Positions 42,319-52,411 of a DNA stretch of 64,000 nucleotides are shown piece by piece; within the stretch, counting starts at the first letter, position 1, and every line of letters begins with the position of its first letter. The translations under genes and the position numbers were made by a program. The stretch is from Mrakia gelida. Its lineage: Eukaryota > Basidiomycota > Tremellomycetes > Cystofilobasidiales > Mrakiaceae. The notes under the pieces are model-generated. The model was not told the origin of the DNA, searched no databases, and was given only the letters and a program-made list of their open reading frames with translations. Location: the NCBI GenBank assembly GCA_024345305.1, contig BRON01000014.1, forward strand, positions 930,001 to 994,000, given 5' to 3'.

Positions 42319-45300
42319 CTAGAACTGCTGAGAACTGCCCCTTCCATCGATTCCTCCCACTCCCTCGTCCGCACGATGCCCACCTCCATCCGCTCCTCCG
42401 CTCATATCCGCGTAGCCGAGTCCTCCCGTAGATCCCATTCCCGACGGCCCTCCCATCGACTGATTGGGGAAGGGGTGGTTGAAAGCTTGAGATCCGCCGA
42501 ACATCGAGCCCATTCCTTCGCCTTCTTGAAGAGAGAGAGGATCTCCAGCACCGAAGTTGCTGCAGAAGAGAAAACCGAAGATGGGAAGGGCGAGCGTCAG
42601 CGTCGAGAAGGGCAAGAGGAAGAGAGAGGGGAGAAGGTGAAACGAACGAGAGGTAACCCGTTCCCAGCAGACTCGCCCAGTTCTGCCACTGAGGCTGATC
42701 GGGGTTGTCTTGGCCGTTCTGGTTGAGGGTTCGAGTAGCGAGGTCGAAGGGAGCCGAAGGAGGAGAGAAGGACTCGGGAACGAAGGTCTCGTCTCGGAAG
42801 GAGGGTTGCATGACTGTGAAGATGAGAGACGAAAGAACGGGATCAGCGACGACGAGCGCGACGAGCAGATTCCGAGCAGTAGATCAACTCACGACCGACC
42901 CAAGAGGCGACGAAACTGTCGTCGCTGTGAAGGAGAAAGCAGAGTGGAAGGAGGAAAGGAAGAGAGTCAGGCCGCGTAACGAAGGAGGGAGGGTAGATGG
43001 ACGAGAAGAGAGAAACTCACTCGAACGCGTTCGTCGTCGAGGCAGTAAGCCTGAGAGGAGGGATCGAGGGATCCGGGCGTCTTGCATATCGACTCGGCGG
43101 TACAGCGGTTCCTCCAGCGGTTCGATTCGTCCTAGAAGAGTCGTCCGACTTGGTGGATTTGGACATCGAGCTCCTGTCCCGTTGATTCGATCCGTTCTCG
43201 TTCAGCCCCTCGAGTTCAGGCTTCGGGCTTTTGATGGCTCGATCGATTCCGAGAAGGATCCTGTAGCATCGACGAGCGGTACTCTGGACCGAGTCGGGAG
43301 GGTAGCGAACCTCAGTTGGTGATCCCGAGGACGTGACTCCCTTCGTCGATTCCCAACCGAGCTCGATGAGGAAGTCGTAGGCTGAACGAAGAGCGTGAGC
43401 CGCGGCGGCTTGAGCGGTGGGAGACGAGGAATCCGGCTGAGACCTGTCGACGATTCGGTTGGCGAGAAGGACCTGGAAGCGACGAGACGAGGTGATGAGC
43501 TCGCGTCGAGGCGAGTGAGGTCGAGAAAGAACGAAAGACTCACGAGACAAGACGAGTAGACCTGACCCAGACTCATCCACCACCAGCCAATCATGATACC
43601 CTTCCAATTCTGGGAGACTCGCTCGATCAACTCGACGGCAGCTTCGGCGCAGACGACGGCGCTGGAAGGAGAAAGATGAAGTCTCGTCAGCGAGGGTCAC
43701 CACGGTTCGACGAAGAAGAACGAGACGAACCTTTTCCTCGCGAGATTGAACTTCAAGGAGTCAGGTAGCGGATAGCCTCCTCCAGGAGTGGCACAGAACT
43801 GATGTGCAGAAAACGTCGACGATCAGAACGACTTTTGAAACGAGCGAAGAGAAGAAAGCGGACTCACGAAGAACAAGAACGGTCGGTAAAGCTGGGAGCG
43901 AGAAGAAGAAGGTCAGCAAAGGAGAACGCTCGATGAAAGAGCCCGATGGACGTACCAGTATTCGACAGTTGGTGTAGCTGCGCATGGGAGAGCGAAGTCA
44001 GCTCGAGAAGTCGCAAGACACGTCGAAGGGAACGGGATCGAGAGCTCACCGATTCAGCAGCACATGAGCTTGAAGCTTGTAGGCTCCACCTAGGGGCGTC
44101 TTGGAAGGGTCCTTGAGGAATTCCGGTACTCCCTGATGCCAGAGAAGAAGCTGCTCTTCCAGCACCAAGACGTCGTGGGCATCTGCGAAGCGAGAGGGGA
44201 AGAACGAGCGTCAGCGACGCCAACGGAAGAGGCCTGGTAGATCCGAGGAGACTCACGAGGGAAACTCTTGGGGTTCTGAAGGTCGTAGAGACTCCTGAGG
44301 ATCCGACACTTGATGGCGAAGAGCTTGACGACCTGGGTGGGGAAGGAGAAAGGATAAAGAGGCGCGTCAGCTTCGAGCTCTTCGTCGGCTCGAGCGACGA
44401 ATCGAGAGACTGACCTGGATGAAGAACTCGATCTTCTTCGGAGACGATCCCTCTCCTCTTGCTACGACGGAGTTTTCGCCGAGGTCCTCGTCGTCGAAAG
44501 GTTCGGGGAAGCCGGAAGGGTCAAAGTCCTCGTCCGTCGACGTGGTTTGGCGGTAGAGCATTGCTGACGAGGTAGCTTCCATCTGCAGGCAAGCTGAGCA
44601 ACATAGGGAGGAGGATAAGGTCAGCTGTGACTTCGAACCATCGCTCGAGGTTGGAGAGCTTCGAAGAGACGTACCAGCCCAAGCTCGCTGACGGACGTTC
44701 CGTTCGAGAGGTCCGAAGGTCTTGTTGACTTTTTGAACGTGAAGCTGAAGACCTCGCGACATGAGGATGGCGAGACCGACGGCGTTGGCTGAGAGGTTTC
44801 CTTTCGAGCAGCTGCGAATGATGAACGAAGGAGGGAGAAACGAGGGAAGTCGGTCAGCTCGACATTCGTTCGAAACGAAGAGAGAGAAACGAGACGCGTA
44901 CGATTGTGAGTACTGGCACAGAAGGAGGAGGTAGTCGATGATCTGAACGTTGCCCATGAGGAGGACTGTAGAGATAAAGAGAGAGATCGTTAGTCCTGAG
45001 TCGAGATCGCGACGAGAGGCTCGCCAGAGGCAGAAGGAGGGGGGACTCGACTCACTGAACGGCACGGACATCAGCGTCTGAGATCGCCTGAAGTAGACTC
45101 CTCCAGAAATGTTGTCGTCCTTCCCTGACCGAAGAGCGCAGGTGATGCAGAAGAGGATGTTGAGGGTCGCGAGGAAGATGTGATCTGCAGCGATGAGGTG
45201 CTCCTCCGTCGGCCACGTCCAGATCTTCTCGTACTTCTTGAGCAGCGATGGCCAGTGAAGGATCGGGTACACTGAATGGAGCGAAGGAGGATCGTTGTCA

Positions 45301-47889
45301 GTCGAGAGAGAAGAGAAGAGCAGAGGCAAAGGGAACGAGAGGGCCGTACGAGGATGGACTGCGAAGGGAAGAGATGAGGGGAGGAGATCAGCCAACGGAA
45401 GAGAGACGACGACGACGACGAAAACAAGTCGAGGGCTGACCTTTGTCGTGGTAGAACGCTAGTAGATCGTCGGCAACCTTCCTCTCCGGCAGATCGTACT
45501 TCGCGAACACTCGTTGTTGTAGATTCCTGACGTCGGCAGTCTGACCCTTGACGGCGCTCTCTCCTCCAGTTTCACCGATCGTCGCGCTCAATCCGTTGGC
45601 GATGGAACGAGGAGAGAGAGCGAGGGCTGTCGAAGAAGGTGGTCGAGACGTTGAGAGAGGGAGGAGTCAGCCAAAGGAAGGGGTGAGGGTCGAAGAGAGA
45701 GGGTGGGAACGAACCTTGAGTGACGAACGCGTCCTCGGGCTGACCAGTCGGATGGAGACGAGACGCTTTGATGACCTGACCGGCGAGTTTTGCTGCTGCG
45801 TTCTCGACGAGTTCCGTTGACACTCCATCCTCTGTTTTGACGAAGAACGAGAACGAGATCAGTGGTGAACTCACCTCGCGAAAACGCGTCAAGAACGAAG
45901 GAGACTCGAGACTCACGACCTTGCCTCTCCCACCTGCTCGCTCGATCCACCATCGGATGAGTTTCGAATAACGCTCCACCTCTACCCGTTCCCTCCATCG
46001 CCACATCCTGATCTCCCTCCTCTGAACTCTCTCCAGGCGAGAACTCCCTCTCTCCAGTGTCCGGTCGAACGAGTCCATGATTCTCCGCTCGCGAGAGGTT
46101 CGGGTCGAGCTGTCCTGCGAAGGAAGCGTTCGGCATCGTTGGTTGGTAGGAGTTCGGTATAGACTGGTGCTGCTGATGAAGGTGGTGATCTGAGGGAGGG
46201 TAGGGAGCTGAGGAAGTCGAAGCGAAGGGCTGAGGATGGGCGAACGGTTGAGGAGGGACGGCGTTGAAGTAGGGATTCGAGGGTTGGGAGGTGAGGGTCG
46301 GACGAGGGTAGTTCTGCTGCATGTGGTGGTGATCCTGGCGCTGAGGATGATCTTCGTCCTGGAAGTAGTTTTGCTGCTGGTGCTGGTTTTGGTTGTACTG
46401 CTGCTGCTGGTGTTGCTGCTGCTGCTGAGGAGGGTAGGGCTGAGGTTGGAAAGGGAGGTGTTGAGGATAAGGGTACTGCTGATGAGGATGGTTTTGAGGA
46501 GGACCCATGTCTTGACGAGAGGAGCTCGATCCTGACGGAGGGTAGCTGGATTGATGCGAAGGGAGAGGTGGAGGAGGGTTGGCGTGGTAGGGAGGTCCAG
46601 AGGGAGAATCGGAGGATATCGAGGGAGTTCCGTTCGAGTCTCGGCCCGCTGAGGGTATCGAAGAGTTCCGAGATGAAGACTCCAGACTCGCCAGCTTCTG
46701 TTCGAGCTCCTCGACGTATCTGGGGGGATGGAAGGAAAGAGGAAGGAAGTCAGCCCGGCGTGTTTGGTCGAGAGCGACGGCGCGCGCGAATCCAGCCTTC
46801 TCCAGCATCACGCTCTCAAGAAACGGGGTGAGCTGCACGATAACAGAGAAGAGGTGTAGCCAGAGGTGCTAGCACCAGAATCTGGAGTGGAGGCGAGCGG
46901 TAGGGCTGGATGGGAAGCTTTTCTTCGACCTCAACTCCCTAGCCTCGCTCCTGGGTCGTTTTGCTCCCTTCTCGATCTCAAAGCCCCGCCCAGGCCCGAC
47001 TCTACGTTTTTTCGGACTCACTTGATGGTTACTCGTCTCGGTGGAGGAGGGTAGGTACATTCGGCGTTGTTGTTGGTACAGATAGCACAAGGAGTCCCTC
47101 CTGCGAATGACCGGCAGCAGTAGCAAAGGACGAGGAAGAAGGAGGGTCAGCGTTTGGAACGATATCAAAGAAACGAGTTTGGGCAACGAACCATCGCACT
47201 GAGAGATGAAGCGTTCGAACGAGAGGAGAGAGGCGAAGAAGATGGTCGATTAGAGATATGTCAGCAACTCGAGGGAAGAGAAGAAGGGCAAGGAAAAAAG
47301 AAGGGAAGGGAAGGCACCTTCGACCTCCTTTGGCGACAACCGCTGAAGAGCGAGAACGAAGACGTTTTGATCAGCTCTCGATCCTGCGAAGTCCCTGGCT
47401 AGTATAGACTCACAAGCACGCTCTCTCCACGCGCTTTCGCGCTCTCTTAGGGTCATGTCCCTCGTCTTCAGCCTGGTCGTCGCCGTCCTCAGCATGCTTG
47501 AGTGGGCGACTCTTCTTCCCAGCTCCTCCTCCTCCTCCTCCAGCTCCCGAGCTCCCTCCTACGACCTGTCCTCCGTGCCCTGCTCCTCCGCTCCCACCGC
47601 CCGTTCCACTAGGGCCTGCGACTGGAGCTGCTGCTGCAGTAGACGAGCTTCCAGCCGAGGAGGAGGATTTGAAGGGATGATGAGAACCTCCGGCCATCAA
47701 AAGGTGAGGAGGGAGAGCGGAAGGATGGGGAAGGGAGGAGGAAGAAGGAGGACCTTGGGCAGAGGAAGGTGCTGGAGGTTGGTTCGTTTGAAGAGTTTGA
47801 GCGAGCAAAGACGTCGGGGTTAATCTCCTTGAGGTGGGTGGGAGAGAGGAACCACCAGGGGACAAGTCGTCTGGCGAGGGCAAAGGCAT
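42319..47889 (-). CDS. Zn2Cys6 fungal-specific transcription factor
   Basis: Twenty-two exons from 47889-47414 to 42559-42319 sum to 3630 coding bases (1209 residues). Micro-exons: 47342-47318 (25 nt), 47198-47192 (7 nt), 45358-45350 (9 nt), 43977-43956 (22 nt) and 43891-43868 (24 nt). After splicing, the zinc cluster reads RACFGCRQRRSKCDGG plus PCAICTNNNAECTY (CX2CX6CX5CX2CX6C) near residue 160, with a linker and coiled-coil start (VEELEQKLASLE). A Gln/His/Pro-rich region follows, then the fungal-specific middle domain (HPLYPILHWPSLLKKYEK, CSKGNLSANAVGLAILMSRG, RQRAWACL). Nuclear regulator; target genes unknown. Its promoter and first codons lie in the right inverted-repeat arm, with an inverted second copy beyond its 3' end. 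Confidence 0.87.
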
Positions 47890-48865
47890 GCCGGATGTTG
47901 AGTTCCAGGTGTTTGACGGTGGAGGGAAAGAGGGAAAGAGAGGCGAGCTCACCCCTTCGAGACTTTCTCCTCTTCGAGAGCCCCCTTCGACAGGGCAGGA
48001 CCTCTTGTTTTTCTTGTTTTCGTAAATTGTTTCTGAGGTCACCAGATCTTATCTGCCCATCAGGAACCGGATAGGAGCAGCAACAGATCATTAATCGTTT
48101 CTCTGCAGCCCGAAGCAGCCTCTTCGTTTCCGCGCACGGAAAGGGCTTCCCTCCTCCAGTTCCTCGGTCTCTCCACTTCGTGGGGCAGGCGCGAAAGGTT
48201 TGCTCTCGTCTCGTCCTTCTTGCTGAGAAGAAGAGGATATCGACCAAAAGGATGGGACAGTCGTCGAAATCGGAAGGTTGAAAGAGCAGCCCCCCGTCTT
48301 TGTTTTTCTTCTCATTCCGTTCCTTCCCAACCAACAGCGGGGTTCTGCTTGTTGCTTGTTCAGAAACCCTGCTCCGTCTCCCCTCGGCTCGTCGCTCAAA
48401 GCGGCGTCAACAGGGGTGCGTCCCTACTCCTCGCTTCGACGTCTGCTCGAAAGTCTGCGCCGATTCTCTCGAGCCAGCACGAAGGAGAGCGAAAGAAAAG
48501 TCGACGCGAGTTTCTCGACGACTCGTCTCTCGACTTGACCACGACGCGCTCTCACCCCCCCCCCCTGGACAGATAAGCTCTCTTCGTATCGCTTCGTAGC
48601 AATCTGTTCTCCTCTCTTCACTTTCTCACCCAATGGAATCAGTTTCTCAAGCAGAGAAACCAAACGATCTCGAACGAGCGCGTTTGTTGACACGTTCGTT
48701 TGTTCACAAACATCGCTCTTCCTCCCTCTAGATCCTTCCCTCCACCTCCTCGCATGCGTCTAGTGATGCCAGCCTACACGCGCATTCGTTCAGAAGCGAG
48801 CTACTCTTCGTCGGTCCCTTCAAGTTTTGACTCGAGTTGATCGATCGAGACGCGTCGGTCGGGAT
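47750..48865. repeat. Right arm of ~1.1-kb inverted repeat
   Basis: Reverse complement of 41825-40700. It overlaps the first 140 bases of the transcription-factor coding region (47889-47750) and about 975 bases upstream of it. Differences from the left arm lie mostly in the outer half, including a C-run of about 10-12 near 48560 where the left arm has a mixed sequence. Beyond 47750 this arm runs on into the intact gene. Confidence 0.9.
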
Positions 48866-49774
48866 TCACTTCCCTCCCTCCAATTCTTCTCCTCCTAGCT
48901 CTTCCCTGCAGAGCTTGCAAGGGAAATAGAGCGCACTCCGTCTGTACCGAAGCATCACGATCGACCACACACGAGCCCCTCCCAGCCCACCCTTCTATCC
49001 TTCTCCATCAGCTCCCTTTGGAAAGATTTCCGATCCAACACTGAAGACGAGCTCTCCCCCTCTTTCTTCTTCCTTGCGTCGTCTCCTGACCCCAATAATG
49101 TTACTCCATGAGCTCACAAGTCCACGGATACAAGCCTCGTGCCGCCTCTCCACTCACATCTGCTTCAAAGCTGCTGGGTTTGGGACAGAAAATCCCACCC
49201 GACTCGCCTCGTCCCTCGTCCCAAGCTCGTCTCACGCCTCGCACAAAACAAGAAGAAGAAAAGAGAAGAAGAGAGATCATGAAATCGTGAACAATAACAA
49301 GTCCAGATAAGATGGATACATGTAGATAAACAAGCAAAAAAACAAACCGAACGAACGGAAACGCGTCGTCGTTTCGTTGCTTTCCTCTTTCGGAGAGCGA
49401 ACGGAGCTGGATCGAAGCCTAAACTAAGGAGCGACGGGCGAGTACGTAAAGTAAGGAGTCGAGCGGGCGAACGACATGCGAGATCGTCACGGAGGGGTTG
49501 AACGAACGAACTCGCGTCGAGCGAACGAGCGAGCGAAACAAACACATGGGTTGAGTTGGGTTCTACATCTTTGGTAAAGAGAGTGGTGGGTGGTGTTGGG
49601 TGTTTAGTAGTAGTAGTGGTTAACTGTCGAGGTCGAGGGCGAGCGAAGAGGAAGAGAGGGAGGTCAGTTTGAGGGACGAAGGGAGAAGACGGGGAGGTGG
49701 CACGGAGAACGGCTCGACTCACCATCGTTTCAGTTTTCTCCATAGTCATCAAGTTCCTACACCGAGTGAAGAGT
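48866..49774. other. Region between the right arm and the Ser-rich gene
   Basis: About 900 bases. The right part is the 3' untranslated region of the Ser-rich gene and contains a 99-nt intron, 49722-49624 on the minus strand (GTGAGT, CTGAC, GACAG), about 50 bases after the stop codon. The left part may hold distal promoter of the transcription factor. No other gene seen. Confidence 0.4.
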
Positions 49775-50539
49775 TCACTCCGCTACCAACTCCAACTTCA
49801 ACTGATGCTCCATCTTTTCCACCAATGCCAGCCCGTAAGTCGCTTCCAAATCCACCACCCTCAATCCTCGCACGACGTCGTCCTCCCCTCCCTCCTCCTT
49901 GACGAGCACAGGCGAGCGTGTTGCGGCGAGGTTTTTGGTGTTTCGACGACGGTTGGGAGGGAGGGTTAGTGTGAAGTTGGCGAGGGAGAGGGAAGCTCGA
50001 GGACCCGAGGGGGAGATGTCGTGAACGTGGGTGTCGGAAGAGGGAGGAGGTGGAGGAGTTGACGAGAGGTTTCGTTGTGCTTCGAGTCCGCTGGGTCCAA
50101 ATGACGATGAAGAGTAGGAGTAGGATGAGGAGGAAGAAGAGGAGGTTGGAGAGGTGGAGAGGAAGGCCGAGTGATCCATGTGGTCGGCGAGGGTGAGGGA
50201 GGAGGAGACGGTGGAGGAGGGGGAGACGAGGGAGGACGCGTCGTTGATGGGGTGGGAGGAAGCCGACTTGTCCGGTTCAGTTTCGAGTCCGAACGAGGGA
50301 GAGTGCCTGGCTTGAGGTGCTGGTGCTGGTGGTGGAGGAGGGAAGTAGAGTCCTTGACGCTGACTCTTGTACGAGTTGAGGTAGAAGGACGCTTGGGAGG
50401 AGGTTGTGGAGGACGACGAACTGTCGCTCGAAAGAGGGGAGGAGAGGTCGTCGTAGTGATCGTCCTCCTCGTCCTTCAGGCTCGCTGATTCCTGGGTCGT
50501 AGAGAGGGTTCGGTGCAGAGGGAGAGAGAAGTAATCCAT
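49775..50539 (-). CDS. Ser-rich low-complexity protein, unknown
   Basis: Single exon from ATG 50539 to TGA 49775, 254 residues, starting MDYFSLPLHRTLSTTQESAS. Ser runs (SSSSSSSYSYSSSS) and Pro runs dominate; a more ordered end has RGLRVVDLEATYGLALVEKM and a short helix. No domain recognised. A leader intron is likely upstream (GTATGT near 50699 to CAG near 50610), and there is an intron after the stop (49722-49624), a layout that can expose the mRNA to nonsense-mediated decay. Possibly a transcriptional or signalling regulator, but that is a guess. Confidence 0.55.
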   Translation of the reverse strand: MDYFSLPLHRTLSTTQESASLKDEEDDHYDDLSSPLSSDSSSSSTTSSQASFYLNSYKSQRQGLYFPPPPPAPAPQARHSPSFGLETEPDKSASSHPINDASSLVSPSSTVSSSLTLADHMDHSAFLSTSPTSSSSSSSYSYSSSSFGPSGLEAQRNLSSTPPPPPSSDTHVHDISPSGPRASLSLANFTLTLPPNRRRNTKNLAATRSPVLVKEEGGEDDVVRGLRVVDLEATYGLALVEKMEHQLKLELVAE

Positions 50540-50885
50540 CGGTGGTGGTGGTTGAAGGGTAGATGGGATTGAGGGTTTGGGTGGGGAGGAAGGTGGCTCG
50601 GTTGGTCTGAAATCGAACGTGCAGGAAGCTGGTCAGATTCCCAATCGATAAGACGTCTTAGGTGTCGGAGGTTTGAGAGCTAGCGAGGTGAACATACGAG
50701 TTTTTGGTGTGGAAGGGGAGACGAGAGGATGGTGGTTGGAGGTTGATCTGTAACGAGAGAAGGACGAGACGGAAAAAGGAACGTCGTCAGTTTCCTGCGA
50801 GGCTCGCACTGCACGCGGGGACTGAGCCGCCTTTCTCTTGCTCACTCACCTCTTCGTTCCGTCCTTCGTTCGAGAGACTGTTGTA

Positions 50886-52045
50886 GTTAGAGGTCAGAAG
50901 CAGACGAGGACCGACTTGAAAGGAAAATACGGCTCTCGGAGACGGAGAGGAGAGAAAAGGAAGACCGGGCTGCCGGATCAACCCGACCACGCTCGAGCGA
51001 GGTGCGTCGACGTCTTCTAGACCGCTTAAAGCCAGATGACAGCGTTAGAAGTTTCGTTATAGAGACCTGCTGAGTGAGAAGAAGGTGGAAGACGAAGAGT
51101 CAGCGACGCCGAGAAGCAAGAAGTGAGAGGGAGGTGACGAACGCGTCGAGTCGGCCACCGGTCGAGCGAGGAGAGGCGAACGAGGAAGCGGTGGCCGTGC
51201 TAGGGAGGGAAGAAGCACTCACCGATAAGTGTGGAACGGTCTCAAAAGCGAACTGGGATGCGAGACGCTCGAGGGGTCCTAGTCGACCGTACGAGGAAAG
51301 TCGTTCGGCCACGGCGACGAGCATCTCGAAAGCTCATGCCTCCCGCTCTGCTGTAGAAGCTGCTGGCTGCTGCGACAGGATTGAAGGATGAGATGAAGAG
51401 CTCCTGGTGAGGTGAGCCCACTGGTGAGAAGAGACCCGACCTGATCGCTCGAAAGAAAGGAGTGAGGGAGTCCGCCTCGACGCGGATGGGAGGAGACCGG
51501 AGCAACGAGAAAAGATGAACGAGACGTTGGAACACTCACAGCAGGCTGGTCACTCGGTAGGATATACGGAAGTATCATCATTGATGTCTTGAACAGTACG
51601 ATGGCCAAGGGATCAAGAGTTGGGCGACGCGGATGGGGAGGAAAGGAGGTGAGACGGGGTTGACGAGCGAAGATGAACTCTCGACGGTCTCGTGAAAGCC
51701 TGAAAAGGGAGAAGGAGGTAGTGTCAGTATAAGTCTCGATGAGACTGAACACGGAAGAGACTTGGAGACGTACCTTTCGAGGGAGAAGCAGAGCGATGAA
51801 CCGTCGTCGGAGGGAGGACATGACTGGACCGGACCGAAAGCTGCTGTTGCTGGGAGAGGAGGAAGGAGAGGTTCAAACCCTTTGGAAGGAGGAAGATGAG
51901 CTTTACAGGGAGCCCTCTGAGCTATGAGAGCCTTGGGATCAACAAGGGAGGTTGCCGAGGAGCTGAAGGGCGAGCTGAAGGGGAGGAGGGGAAGGGATGG
52001 GGAGGAGGGTGAGAGGTGGACGTTGGAATTGAGCTGGTGGAGGCT
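50886..52045 (-). CDS. Spliced gene of unknown family, exon structure unresolved
   Basis: Coding-like exons on the minus strand: about 52045-51890 (LYSLHQLNSNV... to LIAQRAP), 51849-51774 (TAAFGPVQSCPPSDDGSS), 51699-51541 (RLSRDRREFIFARQPRL, then MMILPYILPSDQPA) and 51440-51223. Splice phases between the first three fit. In the last one the frame SLLTSGLTSPGALHLILQ must change by one base to reach MLVAVAERLSSYGRLGPLE and QFAFETVPHLS. A further exon from about 51066 may give the C-terminus. Start codon not found. No family recognised; the helix-rich text suggests a conserved cellular protein. Confidence 0.4.
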
Positions 52046-52411
52046 GTAGGGTAGAGGCTCTCCTCAAAATTGCTGGTGGGGAAGGAGCTGCGTCTTGGGT
52101 AGGTCCTGAGGAGATCGACCACGAGATGAACGCCCTTCGATCTGAAGGATTGTGGCCGTTTGTTGGTGAAAGAAGGAAGGGCTTTGTCTCGAGGTTTTCG
52201 GGTTGAGCTCGTCCTCGTCCTTCTCCCTTCTCTCTCCCACCCCCATCCCCATCTTCTTCCTTTTCTTGTTCTCTTCTCGTTCAGATCCACCTTTTAGCCG
52301 TCGCCACCTCAGCTCCAAAGCCAGACAACCCTACCCTCGCTCTCCATCGCTCTCGAGCTCGCTCTCTTCACCTCCTCCCCTCTCGCCGAGCTCGGTTTCG
52401 TCTGATTCAAC
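52046..52411. promoter_or_regulatory. Divergent upstream region of DRG1 and the unresolved gene
   Basis: Between the unresolved leftward gene and the DRG1 start codon. The DRG1 side is C/T-rich with TCTCTC tracts just before CAACATGGG. No TATA box seen. Confidence 0.35.
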
